From the NCBI GenBank assembly GCA_943704415.1, contig CALSCO010002039.1, positions 1-37,564 on the forward strand: a stretch of DNA of 37,564 bases, given 5' to 3'. This stretch comes from Parvularia atlantis (lineage: Eukaryota; Opisthokonta; Rotosphaerida). Numbering within the stretch: position 1 is the stretch's first letter; each line of letters opens with the position of its first letter. Made by a program: the position numbers and the translations under genes. The notes beneath the pieces were generated by a model. It made no database searches and had not been told where the DNA came from. It saw only the letters and a program-made list of their open reading frames with translations. Positions 17,738-28,482 of the stretch are shown one piece after another.

Positions 17738-20700
17738 ATGGCCGACGGCGTGGACGCGGCTGCCGCGGCCCTCGGCCTCACGCCGGCCGTCTACCACCAG
17801 ACCGTGCGGCAGCAGTGGGCGCCGTGGTGCGAGCGGCTCGAGGCGGCGCTGCTGCGTGACGCGCGCCGCATGGAGGCGCTGGAGCAGGACGCGCGCGACC
17901 ACGCCGCCGAGAGCCAGCGCGCAACGGCGCAGACGCAGGAGGCGCAAGAGCGCGAGCGCGCGGCGCACGAGCGCCACGAGGCCGAGGCCGCGCGCCACAC
18001 GGAGCAGGTCACCAAACTCGGTGCGCCACGTGGCGACGGTTCGCGTGCGGCGCGGCTGAGGGCGCGTCGACGTCGGCAGCGGCGGCCGTCGCCGACAAGG
18101 ACGCGACGATCGCGCGGCTGCAGGCGGCGCAGGCGGCGCGCGAGCGGGACGCGGCGGCGCACGAGGGCGACACGCGCGACACGCTGCGGCTGCTCGCGAG
18201 CACGCAGCAGGCGCTCGACCGGCTGCAGGGTGCGCGCTTCGCGCAGAGGAGTCAGCGCGGGCGGGGCAGCGATGCTGACCGCGGGCGATGTGCCGCGCGC
18301 AGACGAGCTCAGGATGACCGCGCACAAGCTGCAGGAGAGTGTCGAGTCGGAGAACAAGCTGCGCACGCGCGTTGCCGAGCTCGAGAGCAGCCTCCTGACG
18401 GAGCAGGTGCGCGCGTGCTCTACTCGTCGTACTGCGATGGCCTCACACCAGCGCGACGCGCCACAGCTCAAGAACACGCAGCGCGCACAGGAGACCGAGA
18501 TGCTCAATCAGCAGATCCAGTGGCTTAACCGCGAGCTGCAGTCGCGCGCGGACGAGTACGCCGAGTACCGCCGCACCAAGGCACGCGCCGCTCGCCATCC
18601 GTTTCGCGCGCGCAGCTCACCACTCTGCGCACGGCAGTCGGAGGTGATCGCCAAGCTGCAGCGCGACAACGACGAGCTGACGGCGCGCGTCGAGACGCTG
18701 GAGCGCGAGCGCAAGCGTGCGAGCGAGGCCGCGGAGACGGCGACTGTCGAGACGCACCAGGCGCTGGCCAAGCTGCGCGAGGTCAGCACTCTTGCTGCGC
18801 ACCATTGCCACACACTCAACCTCTGCGTGCGCGCGTGCCTCTAGGCCAAGGACGAGCTCAGCCGCAGCGAGGAGCTGTTCAAGGCCGAGATGGGCTCGCA
18901 GCAGCGTCTAGCCGCGATCTACGAGGAGGACGCGAGCAGCGCGCGCGCCCGCCTGGCCGAGATGACCGAGGAGTACCGCGAGCTCGTGCGCACCATCGAG
19001 ACGCTCAAGGAGCAGCTGCGCGAGGCCGAGCGGCACGCGGCGGCCGTCGAGGCGAACGCCCAGACGCAGCACGACGAGAACGAGCGCACGGTCCGCCGCC
19101 TGCAGGAGGAGCTGTCGCGCGCCAACGCACTGCTGTCGGAGGCCAAGGCGAACGAGGTGCGCGTGCGCCGCTGCGCGTGTGGCAGTGAGCCTCACAGAGG
19201 CGCCAGGACATGGTCTCGGTGCTGTCGCCCACCGCCGCAGCCGCCGTCGGCATGCAGCGCAGCGGCAAGACGTTCACGCAGGTCTACTCGGAGTACATCA
19301 CGACGCGGGACGACCTCACGCGCGTCACGAGCGAGCGCGACCGCCTGCAGCAAGCGCTGACGCAGATGGCCGACGAGATTGAGCAGCAGGCGCCGCAGCT
19401 GCAGAAGGAGCGCGAGGCGTACGGCGACGCGCTGCGCCAGATCGAGGCGCTCAACGGCAAGCTCGCGCAGGCTGCAGAGCGCGAGCGCGTGCACAGCCGC
19501 CAGGTGCGAGCGACGTGGCCTCACTGCCTTGTGCCCGCGGCTGACGTACGCCTTTGCTCAGGCGGCCGTGTTGAAGGACGACCTTGAGGCGGCGCAGCAG
19601 GAGATTGCGGCGCTGCGGCAGGGTGCGCCTGCGGAGGCGCGACAGCGGTGCACGCTGACGTCGGTGCTGGCAGAGTCACGCGACCTCAGCCGCCAGGTGC
19701 AGACGCTGCTGCGCGAGGTGGACGCGGCGGCGCTCGGCTTCAGCAACTGGCGCACGGTGCCGGACCTGGACAACGAGGACGCGAGCGAGGCCAGCCGCGT
19801 GGTCACCACCCGCCTGGTGCCGTTCAGCAGCGTGCAGGTGCGCGTTGCATCCGTCGCGTTATCTGTGTGGCTGATGCGCAACGTGCCCCGTCGCCGCAGG
19901 AGCTGCAGCAGCGCAACATTGAGCTGTTGCGCGTCGTGCGCGAGCTGAGCGAGCAGTCGGACGTGGCCGAGCGCGCGTCGTTTGCGCGCGCTGAGAGCGA
20001 GGCACGGCGGCTGTACGAAGACGCCGTGGCGCAGATCGAGGAGCTCAAGGCAGCGCGCGAGCGACAGCAGACTATGTGCGCCGTCGCGCCCCATGCACGT
20101 TTGCTGCTGATGCGCTGTGCAGCGTTGAGAGCATCGTGCGCCAGCGCGACTTGTACCACGACATGGTCACCAAGTTCCAGCAGGTGCGCTGCTGGAACAA
20201 CGCCAGGTGTGAACGCGCGCACCAATCGCTCGTGGCGCAGGAGCAGAGCAAGGAGGTCGGCGCGGCCTCGGCGCAGGAGGGCGGGCTGCTCGAGCAGCTG
20301 CAAAAGGCGCAGGGCGAGGTGCAGGACTTGCGGGTGCGTGCACGCGTGCCAGCCGTCGCCGTGCCGCCCTGACCGCGCCGCGGCGATGCAGACGCGCCTG
20401 GACGACTACAAGGCGCAGAGCGAGAAGCTGGTGGTGGCACTGCGGCAAGAGTCGGACAAGTGGCAGCACGAGCTGCTCGAACAGCGCATCCTCGTCGCCA
20501 AGACCCGCTCCGAGGCCGACTATCTGGCCGAGAAGCTGCAGATCGCCACGCGCACGTATGACGGGCTTAAGCAGGAGCACACGCAGCTGCTCGAGCAGTC
20601 GGCCAAGTACTCGGCGCTGCTGCTGCAGCACCAGAGCCAGCTGCGCGAACAGGGCGAGACGGCGGCGCAGGTCAAGGGCGACCTCGAGCGCGCCAGCAAC

Positions 20701-23700
20701 ACCGTCGTGCACCTGCGCGCCGAGAACCAGCTGCTGAAGGAGGCCGACGCGCGGCACCAGCAGCTGCAGGCGGTCTGGCAGGGCGAGCGCACAAAGCACG
20801 CCGAGTCGCTCCATGCGATGCAGGCGCTGCTGTCACATGCGCGCGCCGAGGCGGCGCAGGCGCAGTCGCGCATGTCGGGCCTGCTGCAGACCGTGCAGTC
20901 ATCGCTGTGCGTGCCTCGGGTGTGCGCACGCAAACGCATGCTGACCGAGCGCGCGCGCACGTATGCGCAGCGACAACACCAACGCCCAGCTCAAGGAGAT
21001 CAGCGAGCGCGAGGCTGCGCTCGTGCGCCGCCACGACCTGGAGCTGCAGCAGTACCGCGAGAAGGTCGATAAGCTGGTGCGCGCGCGGGGCGCGAGGTTG
21101 CCGCGTGCTCGTTCGCTCACGTGGCTCGCACACAGACGACCGACTACTTCCGCGAGCGCGAGGTCAGCGCACAGGTGCAGAGCGCTCATGAGGCGCTGGT
21201 GAAGGCGCACGAGGACGTCAAAACGCAGCTGGCCAAGAGCGAGGCGTTGACGGCGAGCATGATCAAGGCGCGCATGGCGCACACGCAGCAGCAGTGGGAG
21301 GAGGAGGCCAGTGCGTGCGCCCTTGGCCGGTGCTGGTGTAGGTGCGGGCTCATGAGCGGCCCGCCCACGACAGCGGCCAAGGTCAAGGCGGCCGAGGGCG
21401 AGCGCGATGCGGTCCAGGCACAGCTGGTGCAGGCGCAGGCCGAGCTGGCGCAGCGGGTGAATGACGTGGCGCAGTTCAAGGTGCGCGCTGCCCTGCCAGA
21501 GGCGCGCCGGTCGCTGAGCCGTCGACGCGGCGCGCAGTCGATCGCCGCGAGCAACGAGGCCGCGCTGGCAGATCTGACGCGCGCGTTTGACGAGTACAAG
21601 GCGCTGGCTGAGCCGCAGCTGAGCTCGTTCCGGGTGCGGCGGCGCACGCCTGGACACGCTGCACTTTGTAGCTGACGGGTCTGTGCGCAGGAGGAGCGGC
21701 GACAGCTTGTGGACAAGAACAACGACCTCGCCACGCGCCTCAACGACACTCTTGCCGACTTGGTTCACGAGCAGGAGCGCGCCGACGGGCTAGAGTGCGT
21801 ACGTGCGCCGCTCGCCGTGCGGCGTCTCACGCGTCGCGGCAGGGAAAAGTGCCAGGCTGCGACGGCCGAGGCGCAGCGGCTTCTGCAGACGTTGGCAGCA
21901 GCCGAGCAGCAGGTGTGCCGCAGTGTGAGCCGTCGGGTGCGGTCGCTGACGCCGTGCGCGCCGCGGCAGCACGCGGGCCTGATCGCGCAGATGCGCGACG
22001 AGTACAAGCGCATGGCCACGCAGGCCGACGAGAATCAGACCAAGTACCAGCGCGAGGTGGTGCTGCACGCGGCGGATCTCGAGGCGACGCGCAACGCGCA
22101 GGAGCGGGCGCGCCGGCTGGAGGAGACGGTTGTCGCGACGCAGGTGCGCGCGCGGTCGCGCACCTGCGCGACTGCAAGTGCTGAACGCGCGCCCGCAGCA
22201 ACTGTTGGAGAACGAGCAGCAGTTGCACCAGCAGGACAGCAAGGCGTGGGAGCACCAGCGCGCGCAGCTCGAGCGCAACGAGCGCGAGCTGACGATGCGG
22301 TGCGCCGTTGCCCGATGCCGCCGTGCTGCGCTCATGTTGCGCGTTCCAGGTGTGCCGAGCTTGATGAGCAATGCAAGTTGCTGCAGAGCCAGCTCGAGGG
22401 CGCGCTCAACGCGCGGCTGGGCGAGCCGTCCGGGACGCTGCAGTGCGTTGCGCCGCTTTGCCGTGGCCAGCGGACGTCTGACCGCGAGAGTGTCCGCTTT
22501 CAGGTCGCCTGGTGACCGCGAGCGGAGCACGGCCGAGCTGCTCGAGCTTGTGCGGTTCCTGCGGCGCGAGAAGGACACGCTCGAGCTCAAGCTGGACGTG
22601 AGCAAGCAGGAAGCGGCGCGCCTGCGCGGGCATGCTGAGGCGCTGCAGCGCTCGGTCGACGAGGCGCGGCTCCTGCTCGAGGAGGAGCGCAAGCGCGCGC
22701 GCGAGGCCACGGGCACGGCGGCGCGGCATCAGGAGATGCTGCAGCAGATCAAGGAGCTCAACCTGCTGCGCGAGTCCAACACGGCTCTGCGCGACGACGT
22801 CAACCGGCGCGGCGCGACGATCGGAGAGCTGCAGCGGCGCATCCAGGAGCTCGAGCGTGAGCAGGAGCCGCTGCGGCAGACGGTGCAGCAGCAGCAGGCG
22901 GCGCTCGAGGTGGCGACGCAGACACAAGCCATGTTGCAGGAGGACAGCCGCCGGTGGAAGACGCGCGTACAACAGCTGCTGGACCGGCACGAGCGCATCG
23001 ACCCCGAGCTGCACACGCGCGTGCTGACCGAGCGCGACGACGCCCTGCAGACGATCCAGCAGGTGCGCTAGCGCGGGCTGCGCGCATATCGCTGACTGTT
23101 GGGGGGTGTGCAGCTGCAGGAGCAGGTGCGCACGATGCAGAGCGCCCACACGGCCAAGATCGACGACCACCTGAAGGGTCTGGACGACTTTGTGCGTCGT
23201 CGTTGCTGCGCGCGCGGTCCGCAGCTGATGCGCCCTTGGACCACGCAGGAGAGGAAGCGCACGGAGCTCGCCGAGCGCTTCCGCCAGATGCGCGCAGAGC
23301 TGCAGCGCGTGACGGTTAGCGTCGTGCGGAAGGGCTGCTGTGTCGCTGACGGGTTGTCGAGCAGAATCTGCTGCAGCGGTCGGACGCGAGTCGCGCTGTG
23401 CTCGAGCAGCAGGTGCAAACGTTGCAGACACAGTCAGCCTCGGTGCGCGTGGGCGTCATCAACACCGCGGTCATTGACGCTGTGCCAGCACGAGAAGGAG
23501 CGTGAGGAGCTGACCAAGCGTATCGCGACGCTCGAGGAGGACCTGTCGGCGAACAAGCGCACGAGCGAGAACGACCAGGTGTGCTCGCCGGCCGTCTGCT
23601 GTGTGCCGCTCGCTCATCGCTTGTCGCAGCGCTCGCACACGCTCTCGCGCCGCGCGCTCGAGGCGTCGCGCCAGGAGACGAATGACGCGCGGCAGCTGCG

Positions 23701-24677
23701 CGACAAGGCTCTGGCGGACCTCGCCGAGGCGCGCAAGGCGAGCGAGGTGCGGCCGGCAGACTGCTGTCAAGCGTGCCGAGCTGACGCGCCGCGCGCAGGC
23801 CCTGCAGGCGCAGATCGCGACGATGCAGCAGCAGCTCCTGGAGGCCAACGACAAGCTGGCGCAGCAGGAGCTTGAGGTCAAGCGGCTGCGCTTCCGTGGC
23901 CAGCGCTTCACGCCGGACGAGCTGGCGCGCCTCAAGCAGCAGTTTGCGATCAGCCAGCACCCGGACCGCAACGTCGTGGCTGCGCTTGCCGCGGAAATGT
24001 GCCCGGACCCGCTGCTCATCGATACGGCGCGCATCCGCATCGAGACGTGGTTCGCGAATGGCCGCACGAAGCGCCAGGCCACGCCGGCCGGGGAGGCACC
24101 AGCAGCGCCCGCTGCCGAGCCTGCACTCGCGCCTGCGCCCGCACTTGCACCCGCATCCGCACCCGCACCCGCACCTGCACCAGCACCTGCGCCGGCACAA
24201 GCGCCACTGACGCCTGCCGCTCCCGTGCGCGTGGCGCCGCCGGCTGCGGAGCCCGCCGCTACCCCTGGGAAGCGCGCTCGTGAGGACGACGCCGCCCCCG
24301 CGCCCGCGCCCGAGCCTGCTGTTGCGACGACGCCGGCATTTTTGCCCGTGCAGCCGGCCGCTGCTGCTGTCGCGGCACGCCCGACGCTGCCGGTGGCCGC
24401 GCCTTCCGAGCCCGTTGTCGCGCCGAGCAAGCGTCCGCGTGAGGAGGAGCCGACGGCGCCCGCCGCACCCGTCGCGTCTGCCCCGCCTGCGACCATTACG
24501 CTCCGCCGGCCAGCAGAGCTCGCTACGACAATCACGCTCACCACCGCGGCGCCCAAGAAGATCCGCCTGAGCGTGCCGCAGAACGAGAACCCCAACATCA
24601 TCCGGCGTGCGGGCTCGGCGCAGTCCACGAGCGGCTCGCCGACCGCTGCCGTGGCTCCTATGCCCGCACCCGTCGTT

Positions 24678-24710
<33 letters not shown>

Positions 24711-25688
24711 CCCGTCACAGTGCCCGAGCAGCAGCCCGAGCAGCCGACCGAGCAGCCGACCGAGCAGCAGCCTGAACAGCAGCCGATCGAGCAGCAGCCT
24801 GAACAGCAGCCGATCGAGCAGCAGCCCGAGGCACGCGAGCCCGAGGTGCACGAGGCCGCACCTAGCGAGCCCACGACCGCGCCCGCGCACGAGCCCGAGG
24901 TGCAGGAGCCGATGGAGGCAGAGGCGCCCGCCGCAGAAGCGCCCGTCGAGATCAAGGTTGAGCCGATGGAGACGGGCGACGGCGAGCCGTCGGTGGCGAT
25001 CGAGATGGAGGCCGAGCCGGCGAGCGAGACGGGTGAGCAGTCGATGGAGACCGCCGCGGGCACGCCGACGGTCGGCGATGAGATGGAGACGGCCGGCGAG
25101 GCAGACAGCGGGACCGAGATGGCCGTCGAGGGCCCGCCGGCCGAGGAGCAGCCCGAGCAGTCAGAGGCGCCGGAGATGGAGGAGGAGCTGGCGCGCGCCG
25201 AGGAGCCTGAGCACGAGACCGTGGGCGAGGAGGAGCCTGCCGAGGCGGAGCAGGATCAGCCCGAGGTCGAGCAGCCCGAGGTCGAGCAGCCCGAGGTCGA
25301 GACGCACGAGCAGGAGCAGCCCGAGGCCGAGACCGAGCCGCAGGAGCACGAGGAGGAGCCGCAGCAGCACGAGGCGGTCGAGGAGGAGCAGCTGCAGGAC
25401 GCGGGCGACGGCGGCGAGCCGGCCGAGGAGAAGCGGCTGGACGAGCCTGAGACCGCGGCCGAGGGCGAGCCTGAGCCCGAAACCGCAGCCGAGCCCGAGC
25501 CCGAGGCCGAAGCAGAGGCGGAGCCTGAGCACGAGGGCGAGCAAGCGGAGGTGGCGCTGCCAAGCGACGACGAGGGCGAGGGCGAGGGCGATCCGGCGGA
25601 GGCCGAGGGCGCCACCGACCAGCAGCCACCAGAGGAGCAGCCGCCGGGCGAGGAGCCTGCGCGCGACGACGTGGTCGCGCTGGACTAG
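17738..25688 (+). CDS. TPR: TPR/Mlp/Megator nuclear-basket nucleoporin, with an added homeodomain-like segment
   Basis: Long coiled-coil protein of the nuclear pore basket. It starts MADGVDAAAAALGLTPAVYH at 17738 and is built from more than 20 short-intron exons. The family hallmark at 19210-19500 is nearly diagnostic: VLSPTAAAAVGMQRSGKTFT, QVYSEYITTRDDL, LTQMADEIEQQAPQLQKERE. EELQQ-type RNIELLRVVRELSE follows at about 19915. Heptad-rich exons run to about 23890. The last large exon (from about 23800) carries coiled coil, a homeodomain-like fold (23895-24077), an Ala/Pro-rich part with two basic KR-x-RE patches, a Gln/Glu repeat and a Glu-rich acidic tail ending ARDDVVALD. An acidic disordered tail is typical of TPR; the homeodomain is not. 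All introns fit the local pattern, e.g. about 23750-23799. Confidence 0.9.
23895..24077 (+). other. Homeodomain-like helix-turn-helix in the TPR gene
   Basis: The frame reads RGQRFTPDELARLKQQF, then HPDRNVVAALAAEM, and then IRIETWFANGRTKRQ. Aligned to the 60-residue homeodomain, the F at position 8, L16, F20, P26, L34-A35, I45, W48, F49, N51 and R53 all agree. There are about seven extra residues between helix 2 and helix 3 (PDPLLID region), a place where HNF1-type homeodomains also carry an insertion. N51 and R53, the key DNA-contact and structural residues, are kept. The preceding coiled coil (LLEANDKLAQQELEVKRLRF) runs straight into it in the same exon. Confidence 0.75.
24682..24830 (+). 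repeat. Coding low-complexity repeats in the TPR tail
   Basis: A hexamer run encodes (VP)n at about 24682-24715. It is followed by repeats encoding EQQPEQQPIEQQPEQQP at about 24725-24830. Both lie in the disordered tail after the homeodomain-like segment and look like replication-slippage expansions kept in frame. Confidence 0.85.
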
Positions 25689-25816
25689 ATCAGGGGACGG
25701 TCGTGTGTTTTGTGTGTGAGTGTGCACGACGACGACGGTTCATGCAGAAGGCGACAACGACATTCAAGGGGGGCTTTTGCTGGGGACGGTGCCAGCGCGG
25801 CAGGCGTTGTGGGTGT

Positions 25817-26514
25817 TCACATGCTGGCGAAGCGCTGCGTCCACTCGCGCGCTGTGCGCCGACGTGGGCGTCAGCCGCGCGTGCGCGCCACTGCGGCGAT
25901 GGGCCGCGCACCCGTCTGCAACGCCAGCTTCTCATTCTCCTTCCACGCGTTGGCGACGTCGTTGGCGAGCGGGTCGTCTGGGTTGGGCGCGGAGAGCAGC
26001 GCCTGGATCGACAGGAGGACCGTCCGGATCTGGAGGGCGGGGCTCCACTTTTCTGTGGGTCGAGGCGCGGCGATCAGTGCCGACGGACGGATGCGGACGA
26101 GGCGCGCCTGAGAGGATGTCGAGGCAGATGCGCCCGAGCTTGTCGATGTTGGGGTGGTAGATCTTGGTCAGGAAGCGGACCTTGGGCGGGGCCATGGGGT
26201 AGTCGTCGGGCAGGAAGAGCTCGAGCTTGAACGTGCCGCCTGACGGCGACTTCTCAGCGGCTCAAGCACAGAGAGCAGCAGCAAGGGACGCACCCTCGTA
26301 GGGGCTCGACTGCGGCCCGGCGATGAGCACCTCAAAGTACCGCAGGTTGTCCTCGTGCGGCGTGGCCGAGATGCCCGGCGGCGCCTCCTTCGTCAGCCGC
26401 TCCGTCTCCTGCGACGCGGCGCGGCGTGGCGCGGCACGCGTGGGCTGCGTGCGGCACAAACACACGCGCGGCGCGCCGCACCTTGAGGATGCGCTTGGGC
26501 ACTGCCGAGGCCAT
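25817..26514 (-). CDS. UBE2N: UBC13/UBE2N ubiquitin-conjugating enzyme E2
   Basis: E2 that, with a UEV partner, builds Lys63-linked ubiquitin chains in DNA damage tolerance and signalling. Five exons, 26482-26514, 26294-26408, 26108-26239, 25912-26052 and 25817-25851, give 151 residues; human UBE2N has 152. Key blocks: [37 protein letters not shown], the HPN motif in [17 protein letters not shown] with the active Cys, [33 protein letters not shown] and the end [14 protein letters not shown] at the exon 3/4 joint is read as SEKW where most UBC13 have KDKW. That joint (26053-26107) needs a GC-AG intron. The final exon is only 35 nt. Confidence 0.96.
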
Positions 26515-26864
26515 TGGCGCGAGTTGGGCGTCGGTCTGCGGGTGAGGCGCGTGGCGTGAGCGCGTGGCGTGAGCGCAAGGACGGCGCGGCGGCGGAGGAA
26601 GAGGAGGAGTGGAGGAGCTGACGAGGCGCGACGAGACGACCAACATAACTTTGTATTGCTAATTCATACCTGTACAAGGACGTCTTCTCTGCCCGGCACA
26701 GGTGGCGTGCGCTGTCGCGCCCTGCGGGCGAGGCTGAACCCCTGCGAGCCACGCAGGTCGGACACGAGGGAGCGGGCGCAAACTGTCGCCCCGGCCGACG
26801 AGCTCAGCGCGCGGCCGCACGAACCACGTGACAGTTTGCGGCGATCGAGCGACAGGCGACAGAC
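26515..26864. promoter_or_regulatory. Divergent promoter region, UBC13 / ZC3H14
   Basis: This 350-bp gap separates the starts at 26514 (-) and 26865 (+). It contains an AT-rich patch at about 26642-26668 (CATAACTTTGTATTGC), an E-box CACGTGAC at 26825-26832, and purine-rich repeats near 26590-26620. No further gene is evident. Confidence 0.5.
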
Positions 26865-28449
26865 ATGGCAGCGCTCAAGGTGGCTGCGCCGCTCGCCTTC
26901 GCCGCTCGCCTTCGCCGCGTCGTCGCTTGCTGACGCACCGGCTTGCGACGCGCGCCCGCAGGAGCAGATCGTCGACAAGCTGACGGAGATGAACCTGCTG
27001 ATCGACCAGATGCTGCCCGAGTACGTCCTGGCCATGCTCGAGAACAACAAGACGCGCAACCACATCCTCGCCAACCTCGAGGTCTTCCTCGGCGGCTCGA
27101 CGCAGGCCTTCGTCAACTGGTGCGCGGCGCAAGAGGGGCGGCGGTTAGCAGTTCACGCGCGCACGGCGGAAGGCTCTTCACCGAGGCGCGCTGGACGCCC
27201 AACGGCCTCGCGCAGGCCCCCGAGGCTGCGACCGTGCAGTCGGCGGGCGTGCGCAGCCAGGTTGTCGTGCCCGAGCGGCCGAAGGAGGCGCCGTGCGTGC
27301 GCGCGTTGCTGCGCGCACGGCCGGCGCTGCTGACGACGCAGCGCGTGCAGGCGCAAGCAGCCGCAGCTGGCCAACCGGCTTGTGCGTGCGGCGTTGCGAG
27401 ACGCCGTCGCCTCGACGGGCAGCGGGAACGCTGCACCCGCTGCACCCGCTGCACCCGCTGCACCCGCTGCACCCGCTGCACCCGCTCCACCCACAACCGC
27501 ACTTGCTGCCGCGCCCGCAACGGCGCCAGCGCGGCAGTCGGTGCACGCGCGCATCACGCTGGCCGGGCCGATCGAGCCGCCGTCGGGCGTGGACGCCGCT
27601 GCCGCCACCGTGCCCGCGGCCTCCTCGCTCGGGCTGCGTGGCCTGCACAGCAGCAACGGCAAGGACGCGCACGAGGAGCTTTCGGGGACGGCGGCTCGGT
27701 GCGCGCGCTGCCTCAAACGCTGCCTCGACTGCAGCACCTGCTCACGCCGCGACTGCTCAGCATCGTCAAGGCGGTCAAGGTCGCGAACGAGCCGGACGAC
27801 CTCGCGCACTCGCTGCTCAACCGGCGCATCAAGCGCCTGCGCGACCCGGCCGAGGGCGAGGCCGACGCGAAGAAGGCCAAGAGCGTGTCGATGACGATCG
27901 TGCTGGACACGCCGCCGCCCGCGAACTCTACCGACGACGACGCCTCGATCAAGCTCGCCGCGCGCCGGCACGCAACAGCGCTCAACGGTGGCGGCCAGGC
28001 TGCGCGTGTGTTGCGAGCGCATGCGGCGACACGCGGCCGGTGCTGACGCCCACACGTGCGCGACAGCCCTTGCGGCCACCGATCCGAGCACGACGCCGTG
28101 CCGCTACGACCCGCACTGCCGCAACCCGACGTGCCCGTACGTGCACAGCGCGCCGCACGGCCGGCCCGCGCCGTTTGCGGGCGCCTTCCGTCCGCCGCGG
28201 CCGCGGCCGCCCCCGCCCTTCTTCAGCCCGCGGCCGCCCCGCCCCGTGCACCAGAAGTGCAATTGCCCGCGTGTACCGCGCATGTCGTTGCTGACGGACG
28301 CCTGCAGGTGGGTCAATCCGGACATTGCCGCTGCCACGCCGACCACGGCCACGACCACGCCCGCTGCGGCCGCGGCCAGCCCGACGCCGTGCCGCTACGG
28401 CAGCGCCTGCAAGCGGCCAGACTGCCGGTACACGCACCCGTCCACCTGA
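26865..28449 (+). CDS. ZC3H14/Nab2-type nuclear poly(A)-binding CCCH zinc-finger protein
   Basis: The family binds poly(A) RNA and controls tail length and mRNA export. The N-terminus MAALK-EQIVDKLTEMNL (joined over an intron at about 26880-26962) continues LLIDQMLPEYVLAMLENNKT and LEVFLGGSTQAFVNW, the PWI-like fold of ZC3H14 and Nab2. The middle is low-complexity (Ala/Pro repeat), then a basic patch LLNRRIKRLRDPAEGEAD. Two CX5CX4CX3H fingers follow: CRYDPHCRNPTCPYVH (about 28101-28148) and CRYGSACKRPDCRYTH (about 28390-28437). Between them is a Pro-rich segment with a few extra Cys. The intron at about 28010-28067 joins in phase. Human ZC3H14 has five fingers and yeast Nab2 seven, so this member is reduced. 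The stop is 33 bp before the METTL4 start. Confidence 0.85.
27430..27486 (+). repeat. 9-bp coding tandem repeat, (AAP)n
   Basis: About six perfect CTGCACCCG units encode AAPAAPAAP in the linker of the ZC3H14-like protein. The DNA units are identical, which points to recent slippage and likely length polymorphism. Confidence 0.9.
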
Positions 28450-28482
28450 GCGTCCCTCCACTTTGTCACGTTGCGGTGCGGG

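Noticed and set aside
17036-18844. A 602-codon plus-strand open frame across the RPAP1 start and the TPR 5' part
   Set aside because: It is antisense to the well-supported RPAP1 exon 1 and only partly in frame with TPR. Its RPAP1 half is Arg/Ala-rich, as expected from G+C-rich antisense reading.
23316-25063. Two minus-strand frames of over 500 codons, rich in Gly, Ser and Arg
   Set aside because: They are antisense to the TPR last exon. The repeated Glu, Pro and Ala codons read backwards give the low-complexity Gly/Ser/Leu runs; no domain is visible.
28261-28318. An extra 37-nt intron in ZC3H14 (GTGTACC to CCTGCAG)
   Set aside because: Removing it would break the frame between the two CCCH fingers, whereas straight reading stays open, so I left it as coding.
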